Positions 1 to 5,294 of a stretch of 5,294 nt of DNA are shown in pieces; the first letter of the stretch is position 1; each line of letters begins with the position of its first letter. The stretch comes from JABDGC01 sp964449835 (lineage in GTDB: Bacteria; Pseudomonadota; Gammaproteobacteria; DSM-16500). Made by a program: the position numbers and the translations under genes. Where the stretch lies: positions 1 to 5,294 of the forward strand of contig CAYVBZ010000090.1 of assembly GCA_964449835.1 (NCBI GenBank), written 5' to 3'. The notes below the pieces were generated by a model. It ran no database searches. It was given only the letters and a program-made list of their open reading frames with translations, and had not been told where the DNA came from.

Positions 1-1382
1 ACACTCTGCTCGCGTTCTTCTTCCGCGCCAAAACTCAGCGGGCTGCTTAAAGCGCGGCCGATGCCGTAATATTCAAAACCTGCGTCGTGGAGTTGTTTTG
101 GGTCATATTGATTGCGGCCATCAAAGATGACGGGGCGCCGCATCATTTTTTTCATGGCCACCAAATCTGGGTAGCGGAAAGGTTTCCATTCTGTCACGAG
201 GACCAAGGCGTCTACGCCTTCTAAAGCGGCATATTGATGCTCAGCCAATTGGAGTTGGCCGGAAGAAAACCATTCAGCGGGCAGACTACGCTTGGCCGCT
301 GGCATCGCGACTGGATCATAGGCTTGCACTTTCGCGTGACTTGCTAGAAGAGATTGTAACAAGACGAGAGAAGAAGCTTCCCGCAAATCATCCGTATCCG
401 GCTTAAAGGAAAGTCCCCATACACCGATCGCAGTCTTTGATAGGTCCTTGCCAAAAACCTGCGTGATCTTTTCAAACAAAAGTTGTTTTTGGAGTTCATT
501 GCGTTTTTCGACAGAACGCAGAATGAGAGGATCCATGTTTTGTTTTTCAGCCATTTTCATCAAAGCTTTCACATCTTTTGGAAAGCAAGAACCGCCATAA
601 CCGCAACCCGGATACAAAAAGGCATTACCAATACGAGAGTCCGCCCCAATGCCCATACGCACATTTTCCACGTCAACGCCCATCTTTTCACAAAGGACGG
701 CCATTTCATTCATAAAGGAAATGCGCGTGGCCAGCATGGCGTTGGCCACATACTTGGTCATCTCCGCGTCTTTCACATTCATAAAATAAATTTTTTCGGT
801 GTTGCGCATCAGCGGGAGATAGAGGTCCAACATGATATTTTTGGCTTTTTTAGAGGAACACCCAATGATCACACGGTCGGGGCGCATAAAGTCGTCGATC
901 GCGGCGCCTTCACGCAAAAATTCGGGATTACTGACGACATCGAAAGGAATGGCCTTGGACCTTCGCTTTAAACCTTCGCGGACCACGGTCTCCACTTGGT
1001 CCGCCATGCCCACCGGCACGGTGGATTTATCGACGATCACACAATAGTGGTTGATATAATCCCCAATATTCTTTGCCGCTTCCAACACATATTGCAAATC
1101 CGCTGACCCATCTTGATCGCTCGGCGTCCCAACCGCAATAAAAATCACTTGTGGCTCTTGCTCAACTTCCCCAAGGGAGGTCACAAAATGCAAGCGGCCC
1201 GCGGCGCGATTGGCGTGAATGACCGCATCCAACCCGGGCTCATAAATAGGCAAAATCCCTTGCTTCAAATTCGATATTTTTTCCTGATTAATATCGATGC
1301 AAGTCACATGATTGCCTAAATCGGCAAAACAGGCGCCTGTCACCAAGCCTACATAACCCGCCCCTATCACGCTGATATTCAT
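1..1382 (-). CDS. ugd: UDP-glucose 6-dehydrogenase (3' end cut by window edge)
   Basis: Cytoplasmic NAD-dependent enzyme that oxidises UDP-glucose twice to UDP-glucuronate, a precursor for acidic polysaccharides and lipid A sugars. I translated the minus strand by hand: 460 codons are open from the ATG at 1382 to the left edge with no stop, close to the usual full length of bacterial Ugd (roughly 430-470), so only a few residues are probably missing. N-terminal Rossmann fold: GAGYVG at residues 7-12 with acidic D30 ending the second strand. Also visible are VGTP (84-87), KSTVPVG (119-125), NPEFLREG (152-159), the T209/K210/N214 catalytic helix (TKYVAN), the catalytic cysteine C266 in GYGGSCFPKD (261-270), and the C-terminal UDP-binding LSFKPDTDDLREA (324-336) with R334. 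All key residues are intact. The C-terminus shows an acidic run, AEEEREQS (453-460). The start overlaps the stop of the upstream membrane glycosyltransferase by four bases (ATGA), and the gene is last of the visible operon. Family assignment is secure; the symbol follows the family name (ugd/udg). Confidence 0.96.
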   Translation of the reverse strand, partial: MNISVIGAGYVGLVTGACFADLGNHVTCIDINQEKISNLKQGILPIYEPGLDAVIHANRAAGRLHFVTSLGEVEQEPQVIFIAVGTPSDQDGSADLQYVLEAAKNIGDYINHYCVIVDKSTVPVGMADQVETVVREGLKRRSKAIPFDVVSNPEFLREGAAIDDFMRPDRVIIGCSSKKAKNIMLDLYLPLMRNTEKIYFMNVKDAEMTKYVANAMLATRISFMNEMAVLCEKMGVDVENVRMGIGADSRIGNAFLYPGCGYGGSCFPKDVKALMKMAEKQNMDPLILRSVEKRNELQKQLLFEKITQVFGKDLSKTAIGVWGLSFKPDTDDLREASSLVLLQSLLASHAKVQAYDPVAMPAAKRSLPAEWFSSGQLQLAEHQYAALEGVDALVLVTEWKPFRYPDLVAMKKMMRRPVIFDGRNQYDPKQLHDAGFEYYGIGRALSSPLSFGAEEEREQS

Positions 1383-2911
1383 ATCCAACCCTTTATTTGA
1401 TAGATAATAACTTCATCGCCCCGTTTATTGGCAAAAACCCGAACTGGCCGCGGCTCGATTTCTTGCAAAAAGGCAGCGTTTTCCACTAAATCTTTCTTGC
1501 TAAAGCGCAAGACCACATAATCATAATTTTTCCAGCCCCCCTCTTTGAGTAAGCTGGGATCGCTGTATTCCCGTACTTTTTGAAAAATGTCATTTCCAAA
1601 ATGCTGGGAGTAATACATGATTTGATAGTCATTGCTGTAAAGCGAGGCCTGCGGCGGCACATTGGCGGCCAACCAAGCTCCGGCCCTTCGCATGTAAAGT
1701 TTCGAATAGCCAAAATCAAAAATCCCGCCGAGTGAAGCAAGCACCATCAGCGTAACAATAAAGGGCATGAGCCAAGATGGTGTCTCGCGCTTTTGCCAGG
1801 ACAGGACCAGGGCATTCAAAGCAAAGGGTACCCAGAGCATCAAGATGAGAGTCAAGGCAATCAAATAACGTTTCGATAAAAACAGATGTTGCGCTAAGAA
1901 CAAGCTGGTAATAAACACGTTGCAAAAAATATAACCCAATAAAACCGCGCTGGCGGCACGATTCAAAGGCAGCAATTTTTTCCACAGACCAAAGGCGGCC
2001 AAACCGCTATAAATAAGCGAGAGGTTTGTCATGACTCTGACGAGATACCACATAATGAGCGAAAGCGAAAAAACCAGTCCTGCGTCTTGCATGGAATCCG
2101 CGGTCAGCACGGAATGTCCGAAAGCGTTTGCAGAAAGTTCGAACCGTTGCCACGCGAGCCCGCCCGCGTGAAAGAGTTGAAACACCAAGTCCTGCATTCT
2201 ACCCAAGCTCGCCAAAGAGATTTCAGGATGAAAAATGAGCCAGCCAAATACGGCAATGCCTGCGCCGAGCGAAATAGCATTTAATTGCAAAAAGCCTTTT
2301 AAGCGCTGCCAATAGGTCAAGGAGGGCAGAAACCAGCTTAGGAAGGGCAGCACCACCAGAAAGACAGCCCCTTCAATGCGAAATAAAGTGGCCACCAAAA
2401 GACTCGCACTCCAACCTAAGGCGTAATACCAGCGAAGGGAGGCCACATAGCGCAAAAGCAGCAAAAGGGACAAGAGGTAAAAAGCCAAAAAACCGTGATC
2501 ACGAATAATGTATTGCCGGATACTATTAAATTGATGGGCCAGCAAAATAACCAAGGCCGCAAGCCACACCACCCGTCGGCTGCCTCCCAGTTGACAGACC
2601 AGCGCCAAAAAAACGACAACGGTCATGGCGGTGAAAACCGCATCCAAGGAGTAGGCCGATACCAATAGAGGAAGCTGAGTGAAGGCACTTAAAAAATAGA
2701 TGAGAACTGAATAAAAAGGCCACTGGGCTTGAACACATAAGTTCATGGCCTTCCGCAACCCGCCAGCACCCACAATGGCCGCGCTTTGCAAGTAGCAAAT
2801 AGCATCGGGATTGATGATGGTCTCCCGGTAAGCGATCCAGGCCGAAAGCAGCAGACTGCTAATCGCGGCAAAATAATAAATCCCTTTCTGGTTGGCTAGC
2901 GCTGCTTTCAT
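1379..2911 (-). CDS. polytopic membrane glycosyltransferase, GT-C fold (ArnT/PMT-like), substrate unknown
   Basis: A 510-residue inner-membrane protein. By eye it has about 11-12 hydrophobic segments (for example near 11-28, 84-108, 113-127, 138-158, 179-200, 208-227, 277-307, 322-342, 349-372, 380-398) and then a soluble C-terminal part from about 400 to 510. GT-C hallmarks: an acidic residue in the first periplasmic loop (NPDAICYL, D36), a WPFY stretch (64-67), IRDHGF (136-141), FRIEG (177-181) between membrane helices, and KRYL (347-350) before a late helix. The soluble start, AGAWLAANVPPQASLYSNDY (410-429), resembles the segment after the last helix in GT39/ArnT-type proteins. Such enzymes take a sugar from a polyprenyl-phosphate donor and transfer it to a lipid or protein acceptor at the periplasmic face. 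The gene begins 3 nt after the galU stop and overlaps ugd by 4 nt. A GAGGAA 12 nt upstream, inside galU, is a somewhat distant ribosome binding site. Membrane GT-C class: fairly sure. Donor and acceptor: not determinable; an O-antigen ligase or polymerase is a less likely alternative. Confidence 0.8.
   Translation of the reverse strand: MKAALANQKGIYYFAAISSLLLSAWIAYRETIINPDAICYLQSAAIVGAGGLRKAMNLCVQAQWPFYSVLIYFLSAFTQLPLLVSAYSLDAVFTAMTVVVFLALVCQLGGSRRVVWLAALVILLAHQFNSIRQYIIRDHGFLAFYLLSLLLLLRYVASLRWYYALGWSASLLVATLFRIEGAVFLVVLPFLSWFLPSLTYWQRLKGFLQLNAISLGAGIAVFGWLIFHPEISLASLGRMQDLVFQLFHAGGLAWQRFELSANAFGHSVLTADSMQDAGLVFSLSLIMWYLVRVMTNLSLIYSGLAAFGLWKKLLPLNRAASAVLLGYIFCNVFITSLFLAQHLFLSKRYLIALTLILMLWVPFALNALVLSWQKRETPSWLMPFIVTLMVLASLGGIFDFGYSKLYMRRAGAWLAANVPPQASLYSNDYQIMYYSQHFGNDIFQKVREYSDPSLLKEGGWKNYDYVVLRFSKKDLVENAAFLQEIEPRPVRVFANKRGDEVIIYQIKGWI
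1389..1394 (-). promoter_or_regulatory. ribosome binding site of ugd, inside the upstream gene
   Basis: On the minus strand AAAGGG stands 6 nt before the ugd ATG. It lies inside the last codons of the upstream glycosyltransferase gene, whose TGA overlaps the ugd ATG. This arrangement fixes the ugd start and suggests that ribosomes finishing the upstream gene re-initiate on ugd. The match to the Shine-Dalgarno sequence is seen directly; coupling is inferred. Confidence 0.7.
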
Positions 2912-2914
2912 GTT

Positions 2915-3787
2915 CTAAGCATATTCCTCTAAACATTGCCTAAATTCAGCGGCCAACTCCGGGTGCTTTAAGGCATAAGCGATAGTGGCCTCTAAATAAC
3001 CGATTTTACTCCCACAATCGTAGCGCTTGCCTTCAAAGCGGCAGGCGTAAACCGGTTCTTCCTTCAACAGCTGGGCAATACCATCTGTCAACTGGATCTC
3101 GCCGCCGGAGCCTTGGGGCGTAGCTTCCAGTAAAGATAAAACCCGCGGGGTTAAAATATAGCGCCCCACAACGCCAAGGTCCGAAGGCGCAGCAGCAGGA
3201 TCTGGTTTTTCAACAATCCCTTTAATGCAGGCCGTTTTTTCTGATTTGAGCTCCACATCGACCACGCCATACCGTTTGGTTTCCTGCGGGGGGATTTTTT
3301 CAACAGCAATCACGGAAGACTGCGTTTGTTCGTAGACTGCAAGCATTTGCTGTAAACAAGACTGTTGTTTTCCGTCAATTAAGTCGTCCGCCAAGAGGAC
3401 CGCAAAAGGTTCGTTGGTGATGAGCTGCTTGGCGCAAAGCACGGCATGACCTAAACCACGCGGTGATTTTTGACGGATATAAGCGCAGGAAATACCTTCC
3501 GGTAAAATACCGCGAACAATGGCCAACAAATCTTGCTTGCCGCGCTCTTCGAGGCTGGCTTCTAATTCAAAGTTGGAGTCGAAGTGATCTTCAATGGCCC
3601 TTTTGCTGCTGCTGGTGACAAAAATAAGTTCTGTAATTCCCGCGGCAATGGCTTCTTCCACTGCATATTGAATGAGGGGCTTATCGACGACAGGCATCAT
3701 TTCTTTAGGGTTCGCCTTGGTTGCCGGCAAAAACCGGGTGCCTAAACCCGCGACTGGAAAAACCGCTTTAGTGACCTTACGCGTCAT
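2915..3787 (-). CDS. galU: UTP-glucose-1-phosphate uridylyltransferase (UDP-glucose pyrophosphorylase)
   Basis: Cytoplasmic nucleotidyltransferase making UDP-glucose and pyrophosphate from UTP and glucose-1-phosphate. The 290-residue length is typical of bacterial GalU. The N-terminal nucleotide-binding signature is complete: AGLGTRFLPATK (13-24), then NPKEMMPVVDKP (26-37) with the conserved lysine K28. Further GalU motifs are the TSSSKRAIEDHFD stretch (59-70), QKSPRGLGHAVL (106-117), LADD (132-135) with the metal-binding acidic pair, VEKP (192-195), GSGGEIQLTD (226-235) and RYDCGSKIGYLEA (255-267). The start at 3787 is backed by an AGGA at 3795-3798 with 7-nt spacing and by the match of the N-terminus to the family. 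It is first of the visible minus-strand operon and supplies the substrate of Ugd, encoded two genes later. No truncation or missing residue is seen. Confidence 0.97.
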   Translation of the reverse strand: MTRKVTKAVFPVAGLGTRFLPATKANPKEMMPVVDKPLIQYAVEEAIAAGITELIFVTSSSKRAIEDHFDSNFELEASLEERGKQDLLAIVRGILPEGISCAYIRQKSPRGLGHAVLCAKQLITNEPFAVLLADDLIDGKQQSCLQQMLAVYEQTQSSVIAVEKIPPQETKRYGVVDVELKSEKTACIKGIVEKPDPAAAPSDLGVVGRYILTPRVLSLLEATPQGSGGEIQLTDGIAQLLKEEPVYACRFEGKRYDCGSKIGYLEATIAYALKHPELAAEFRQCLEEYA

Positions 3788-3794
3788 GCATTAA

Positions 3795-3798
3795 TCCT
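3795..3798 (-). promoter_or_regulatory. galU: ribosome binding site of galU
   Basis: AGGA on the minus strand, 7 nt before the galU ATG at 3787. A second ATG four bases further upstream is out of frame and reaches a stop within five codons, so the chosen start is the only sensible one here. Confidence 0.6.
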
Positions 3799-3840
3799 GT
3801 AGAAATTATCGTCTCGCAAGTAGTGAAGGGCCGTTAAAAT

Positions 3841-3849
3841 TGGTATGAT
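3841..3849 (+). promoter_or_regulatory. extended -10 promoter for the GT4 gene
   Basis: TGGTATGAT reads as a TGn extended -10 box (TG at 3841-3842, hexamer TATGAT at 3844-3849, 5 of 6 to TATAAT). No good -35 lies 16-18 nt upstream (TAGTGA at 17 nt), which is tolerated by extended -10 promoters. Transcription would begin near 3855-3857, leaving a leader of about 64 nt before the ATG at 3920. An ATG at 3845 lies inside this hexamer and so would not be on that transcript. Seen by eye only; no promoter scoring was possible. Confidence 0.45.
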
Positions 3850-3919
3850 CCTCCAAACGTTCAGTGACGACAAAGGCTTATTCATTAACGGGACAAAGTT
3901 TAACATAACAGGCCGAGAC

Positions 3920-5071
3920 ATGAAAATCGCTTATGCAACAACTTTTGATGCTCACGATGTGCACAATTGGTCTGGCACGCCTTTTTACATGTCGCAAGCC
4001 TTGGCCGCGGCTGGACACGAATTAGATTATATTGGCGGTTTAAAAAGACAGCTTCCCTTCGGGTTTAAAATTAAACAGGGCCTAAAAAAGTGGCTCAGCG
4101 GGCAGCGGGAAAGTCCGCGTTTCAATGTGATCGCCGCAAAGCATTATTCTGAGCAGGCCGCACAAAGACTGAACAAGCTTCACGCCGAAGTAGTCTTGGC
4201 GCCACAAATCAATCCCATAGCCTATTTGGATTGCAAACAGCCCATTGTTTTATGGACAGATGCGGTCTATTCAAGTCTGGTTGGTTTTTATCCAGCCTTT
4301 AATAACCATTCTCGGCAAACGATTGCGCAAGGGAACCAAATGATGCAAGCCTGTTTGTCCCGCTGCAACTTGGCTATTTTTTCATCCGACTGGGCTGCGC
4401 GTGGCGCCATCGAACTTTATGGCATGGCGCCGGAAAAAGTCAAAGTGGTGCCTTTCGGCGCGAATATCAATAGCAGACATCGTCTTCCTGAAGTTCAAAG
4501 TTGGGCCCAAGCCCGGTCGAAAAAGCCAATCCGGTTTTTATTTATAGGCAAGCGCTGGGAGCAAAAAGGCGGCCCCTTAGTCCTCAAGGTGGCCCAAGCT
4601 TTGCATGAAGCCGGTGAGGCCGTCGAACTCACCATTGTCGGCTGCAAACCGCCGCAACATGAAAAACTGCCCCCCTATATTCATTGCCCCGGGTTCATTT
4701 CAAAACGAACACCGGAAGGCCTTGCTCAAATTACCCGGCTTTTGCAGGAATCCCATTTTCTGTTTGTGCCCTCGCAAGGGGAAGCGTATGGCATTGTTTT
4801 CTGTGAAGCGAATGCTTACGGACTGCCCTGCTTAACCACGCATGTTGGAGGAATTTCGACAATCGTGAAAGATGGAATCAATGGGCAAACTTTTGCTTTA
4901 GATGCCACTGTGCAAGTCTATTGTGATTATATCGTCAACCTCTTTCAAAATCGGCAACACTATGAAGAAATGGCTTTGGCCTCCTTTCATGAATATGAAA
5001 CACGCTTAAATTGGGAAGCGGCGGTCAAGCGGGTGGGAGACTTGTTGATTGAAGTATCCTGTATAAATTAG
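3920..5071 (+). CDS. glycosyltransferase family 4-type (GT-B fold), cytoplasmic
   Basis: A 383-residue soluble glycosyltransferase from the ATG at 3920. The open frame extends upstream to an ATG at 3845, but the extra 25 residues look non-coding, while MKIAYATTFDAHDVHNWSGT (1-20) is a normal GT-B N-terminus with its first beta strand and glycine loop. The weak AGG at 3910-3912 has 7-nt spacing to this ATG. N-terminal acceptor domain: about 1-190, including SSDWAARGAIELYG (155-168) and VVPFGANI (176-183). C-terminal donor domain: begins near 203 with RFLFIGKRWEQKGG (205-218), whose R212 and K216 are the expected phosphate-contacting positions. SQGEAYGIVFCEANAYGLP (285-303) holds the EX7E motif, E288 and E296, followed by the THVGGI turn (307-312). 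No signal peptide or membrane helix is seen. It probably transfers a sugar from a nucleotide-sugar donor to a lipid- or polysaccharide-bound acceptor at the cytoplasmic face. It is divergent from galU, fitting a shared envelope-glycan role. Donor, linkage and acceptor cannot be told from sequence. Confidence 0.9.
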   Translation: MKIAYATTFDAHDVHNWSGTPFYMSQALAAAGHELDYIGGLKRQLPFGFKIKQGLKKWLSGQRESPRFNVIAAKHYSEQAAQRLNKLHAEVVLAPQINPIAYLDCKQPIVLWTDAVYSSLVGFYPAFNNHSRQTIAQGNQMMQACLSRCNLAIFSSDWAARGAIELYGMAPEKVKVVPFGANINSRHRLPEVQSWAQARSKKPIRFLFIGKRWEQKGGPLVLKVAQALHEAGEAVELTIVGCKPPQHEKLPPYIHCPGFISKRTPEGLAQITRLLQESHFLFVPSQGEAYGIVFCEANAYGLPCLTTHVGGISTIVKDGINGQTFALDATVQVYCDYIVNLFQNRQHYEEMALASFHEYETRLNWEAAVKRVGDLLIEVSCIN

Positions 5072-5129
5072 GTAAATAGCAGAGCGGGCTGAGCTTAGCA
5101 TTTTGCTTTTAAAAAATAAAACTATTTAC

Positions 5130-5158
5130 TTGATTTTTATTAAAGAATCAGTTCAAAT
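5130..5158 (+). promoter_or_regulatory. possible promoter for the right-edge gene
   Basis: TTGATT at 5130-5135 (4 of 6 to the sigma-70 -35) and TCAAAT at 5153-5158 (4 of 6 to the -10) are separated by 17 nt in AT-rich DNA. Transcription would start near 5165, giving a leader of about 67 nt whose first structure is the stem-loop at 5173-5192. Matches this weak occur often by chance in AT-rich DNA. Confidence 0.25.
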
Positions 5159-5172
5159 AAAAGACGCTCAGA

Positions 5173-5192
5173 TGAGGTGCGACAACACCTCA
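5173..5192 (+). promoter_or_regulatory. 7-bp perfect stem-loop in the leader of the right-edge gene
   Basis: TGAGGTG (5173-5179) and CACCTCA (5186-5192) are perfect inverted repeats around the 6-nt loop CGACAA. No T-run follows, so it is not a standard intrinsic terminator. It lies 40 nt upstream of the start codon and does not include the ribosome binding site. A 5' mRNA-stabilising hairpin or a protein-binding operator are both possible; the sequence alone does not decide. Confidence 0.5.
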
Positions 5193-5216
5193 CCTAAGCT
5201 AACCACAACAACATCG

Positions 5217-5223
5217 AAAGGAG
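5217..5223 (+). promoter_or_regulatory. strong ribosome binding site of the right-edge gene
   Basis: AAAGGAG lies 8 nt before the ATG at 5232 and is the best Shine-Dalgarno match in the window. It fixes the start of the truncated gene and suggests efficient translation. The ATG at 5225 is too close to it and its frame closes after eight codons. Confidence 0.75.
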
Positions 5224-5231
5224 ATGTCATT

Positions 5232-5294
5232 ATGGCTTCCGGTAGTTTAGTCAATACGGCTTTATTTGGCCAGTCAAAAACATTTAATTTCTCA
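5232..5294 (+). CDS. 5' end of an unidentified gene (21 codons visible)
   Basis: An open frame from ATG at 5232 to the right edge, encoding MASGSLVNTALFGQSKTFNF and one more serine. The strong ribosome binding site and the structured leader argue that it is real. I do not recognise the family. The visible residues are rich in small and polar amino acids (Ser, Thr, Asn, Gly) and lack the basic-plus-hydrophobic pattern of a signal peptide or a membrane anchor. Whether it belongs to the glycan module is unknown; its separate leader suggests an independent transcription unit. Confidence 0.6.
   Translation, partial: MASGSLVNTALFGQSKTFNFS

Larger units (their letters stand above)
5072..5231 (+). 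other. AT-rich intergenic leader region between the GT4 gene and the right-edge gene
   Basis: This 160-base gap has no gene on either strand that I can support. Its first part (about 5100-5160) is strongly AT-rich and includes T- and A-runs. A short imperfect palindrome, GCTGAGCTTAGC (5089 to 5100), precedes ATTTTGCTTTT and might act as a weak terminator for the GT4 gene, but the stem is only about four pairs. The second part holds a clean stem-loop and a strong ribosome binding site, listed separately. Confidence 0.5.

Noticed and set aside
483..971. 162-codon plus-strand open frame
   Set aside because: It runs antisense to intact ugd, has no plausible ribosome binding site, and its His/Phe-rich translation looks like a complementary-strand artefact.
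2416..2798. Two overlapping minus-strand frames rich in Cys, Trp and Phe
   Set aside because: They are alternative frames of the GT-C membrane protein gene, whose own frame has coherent membrane segments and family motifs.
3805..3810. GATAAT on the minus strand as the galU promoter -10
   Set aside because: No -35 is visible at 16-18 nt, and transcription would start right at the ribosome binding site, leaving about 11 nt of leader; too weak to annotate as a promoter.
5115..5141. AATAAAA/TTTTATT hairpin as terminator of the GT4 gene
   Set aside because: The stem is made only of A-T pairs and is too unstable to be a convincing intrinsic terminator.
5092..5200. Distant inverted repeat AGCTTAG (5092-5098) and CTAAGCT (5194-5200)
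   Set aside because: Seven bases at about 95-nt separation is expected by chance, and flanking bases do not pair.

Overview
The window carries four clear genes and the first 21 codons of a fifth, all tied to nucleotide-sugar or glycan metabolism except the last, which I cannot identify. Protein sequences (GalU, Ugd) look bacterial, and the style (Shine-Dalgarno sites, tight minus-strand operon, moderate GC with AT-rich gaps) fits a Gram-negative proteobacterium. A gammaproteobacterium is my best guess, but this rests on general resemblance and not on a search.

Layout. Positions 1-3787 hold a three-gene minus-strand operon in the order galU (3787-2915), a polytopic membrane glycosyltransferase (2911-1379) and ugd (1382-1, running off the left edge). 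The junctions are a 3-nt gap and a 4-nt ATGA overlap, so co-transcription and probably translational coupling are expected. Positions 3788-3919 form a divergent intergenic region with a good extended -10 box on the plus strand. Positions 3920-5071 encode a cytoplasmic family-4-type glycosyltransferase on the plus strand. Positions 5072-5231 are an AT-rich leader with a 7-bp stem-loop and a strong ribosome binding site, leading into an unidentified reading frame that starts at 5232 and leaves the window.

How the genes work together. GalU makes UDP-glucose from UTP and glucose-1-phosphate. Ugd oxidises UDP-glucose to UDP-glucuronate. Lying between them is a membrane enzyme of the GT-C type, a class that moves sugars from lipid-linked donors to acceptors on the far side of the inner membrane. 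The divergent GT4 enzyme would use a nucleotide-sugar donor on the cytoplasmic side. Together they suggest a small envelope-glycan module (lipid A or LPS decoration, exopolysaccharide, or glycoprotein). The final glycan cannot be read from this window.

I found no mobile element, CRISPR array, RNA gene or clear sign of a new defence or metabolic system. The points most worth checking are the GT-C gene embedded between galU and ugd, the corrected start of the GT4 gene, and the leader of the truncated gene at the right edge.
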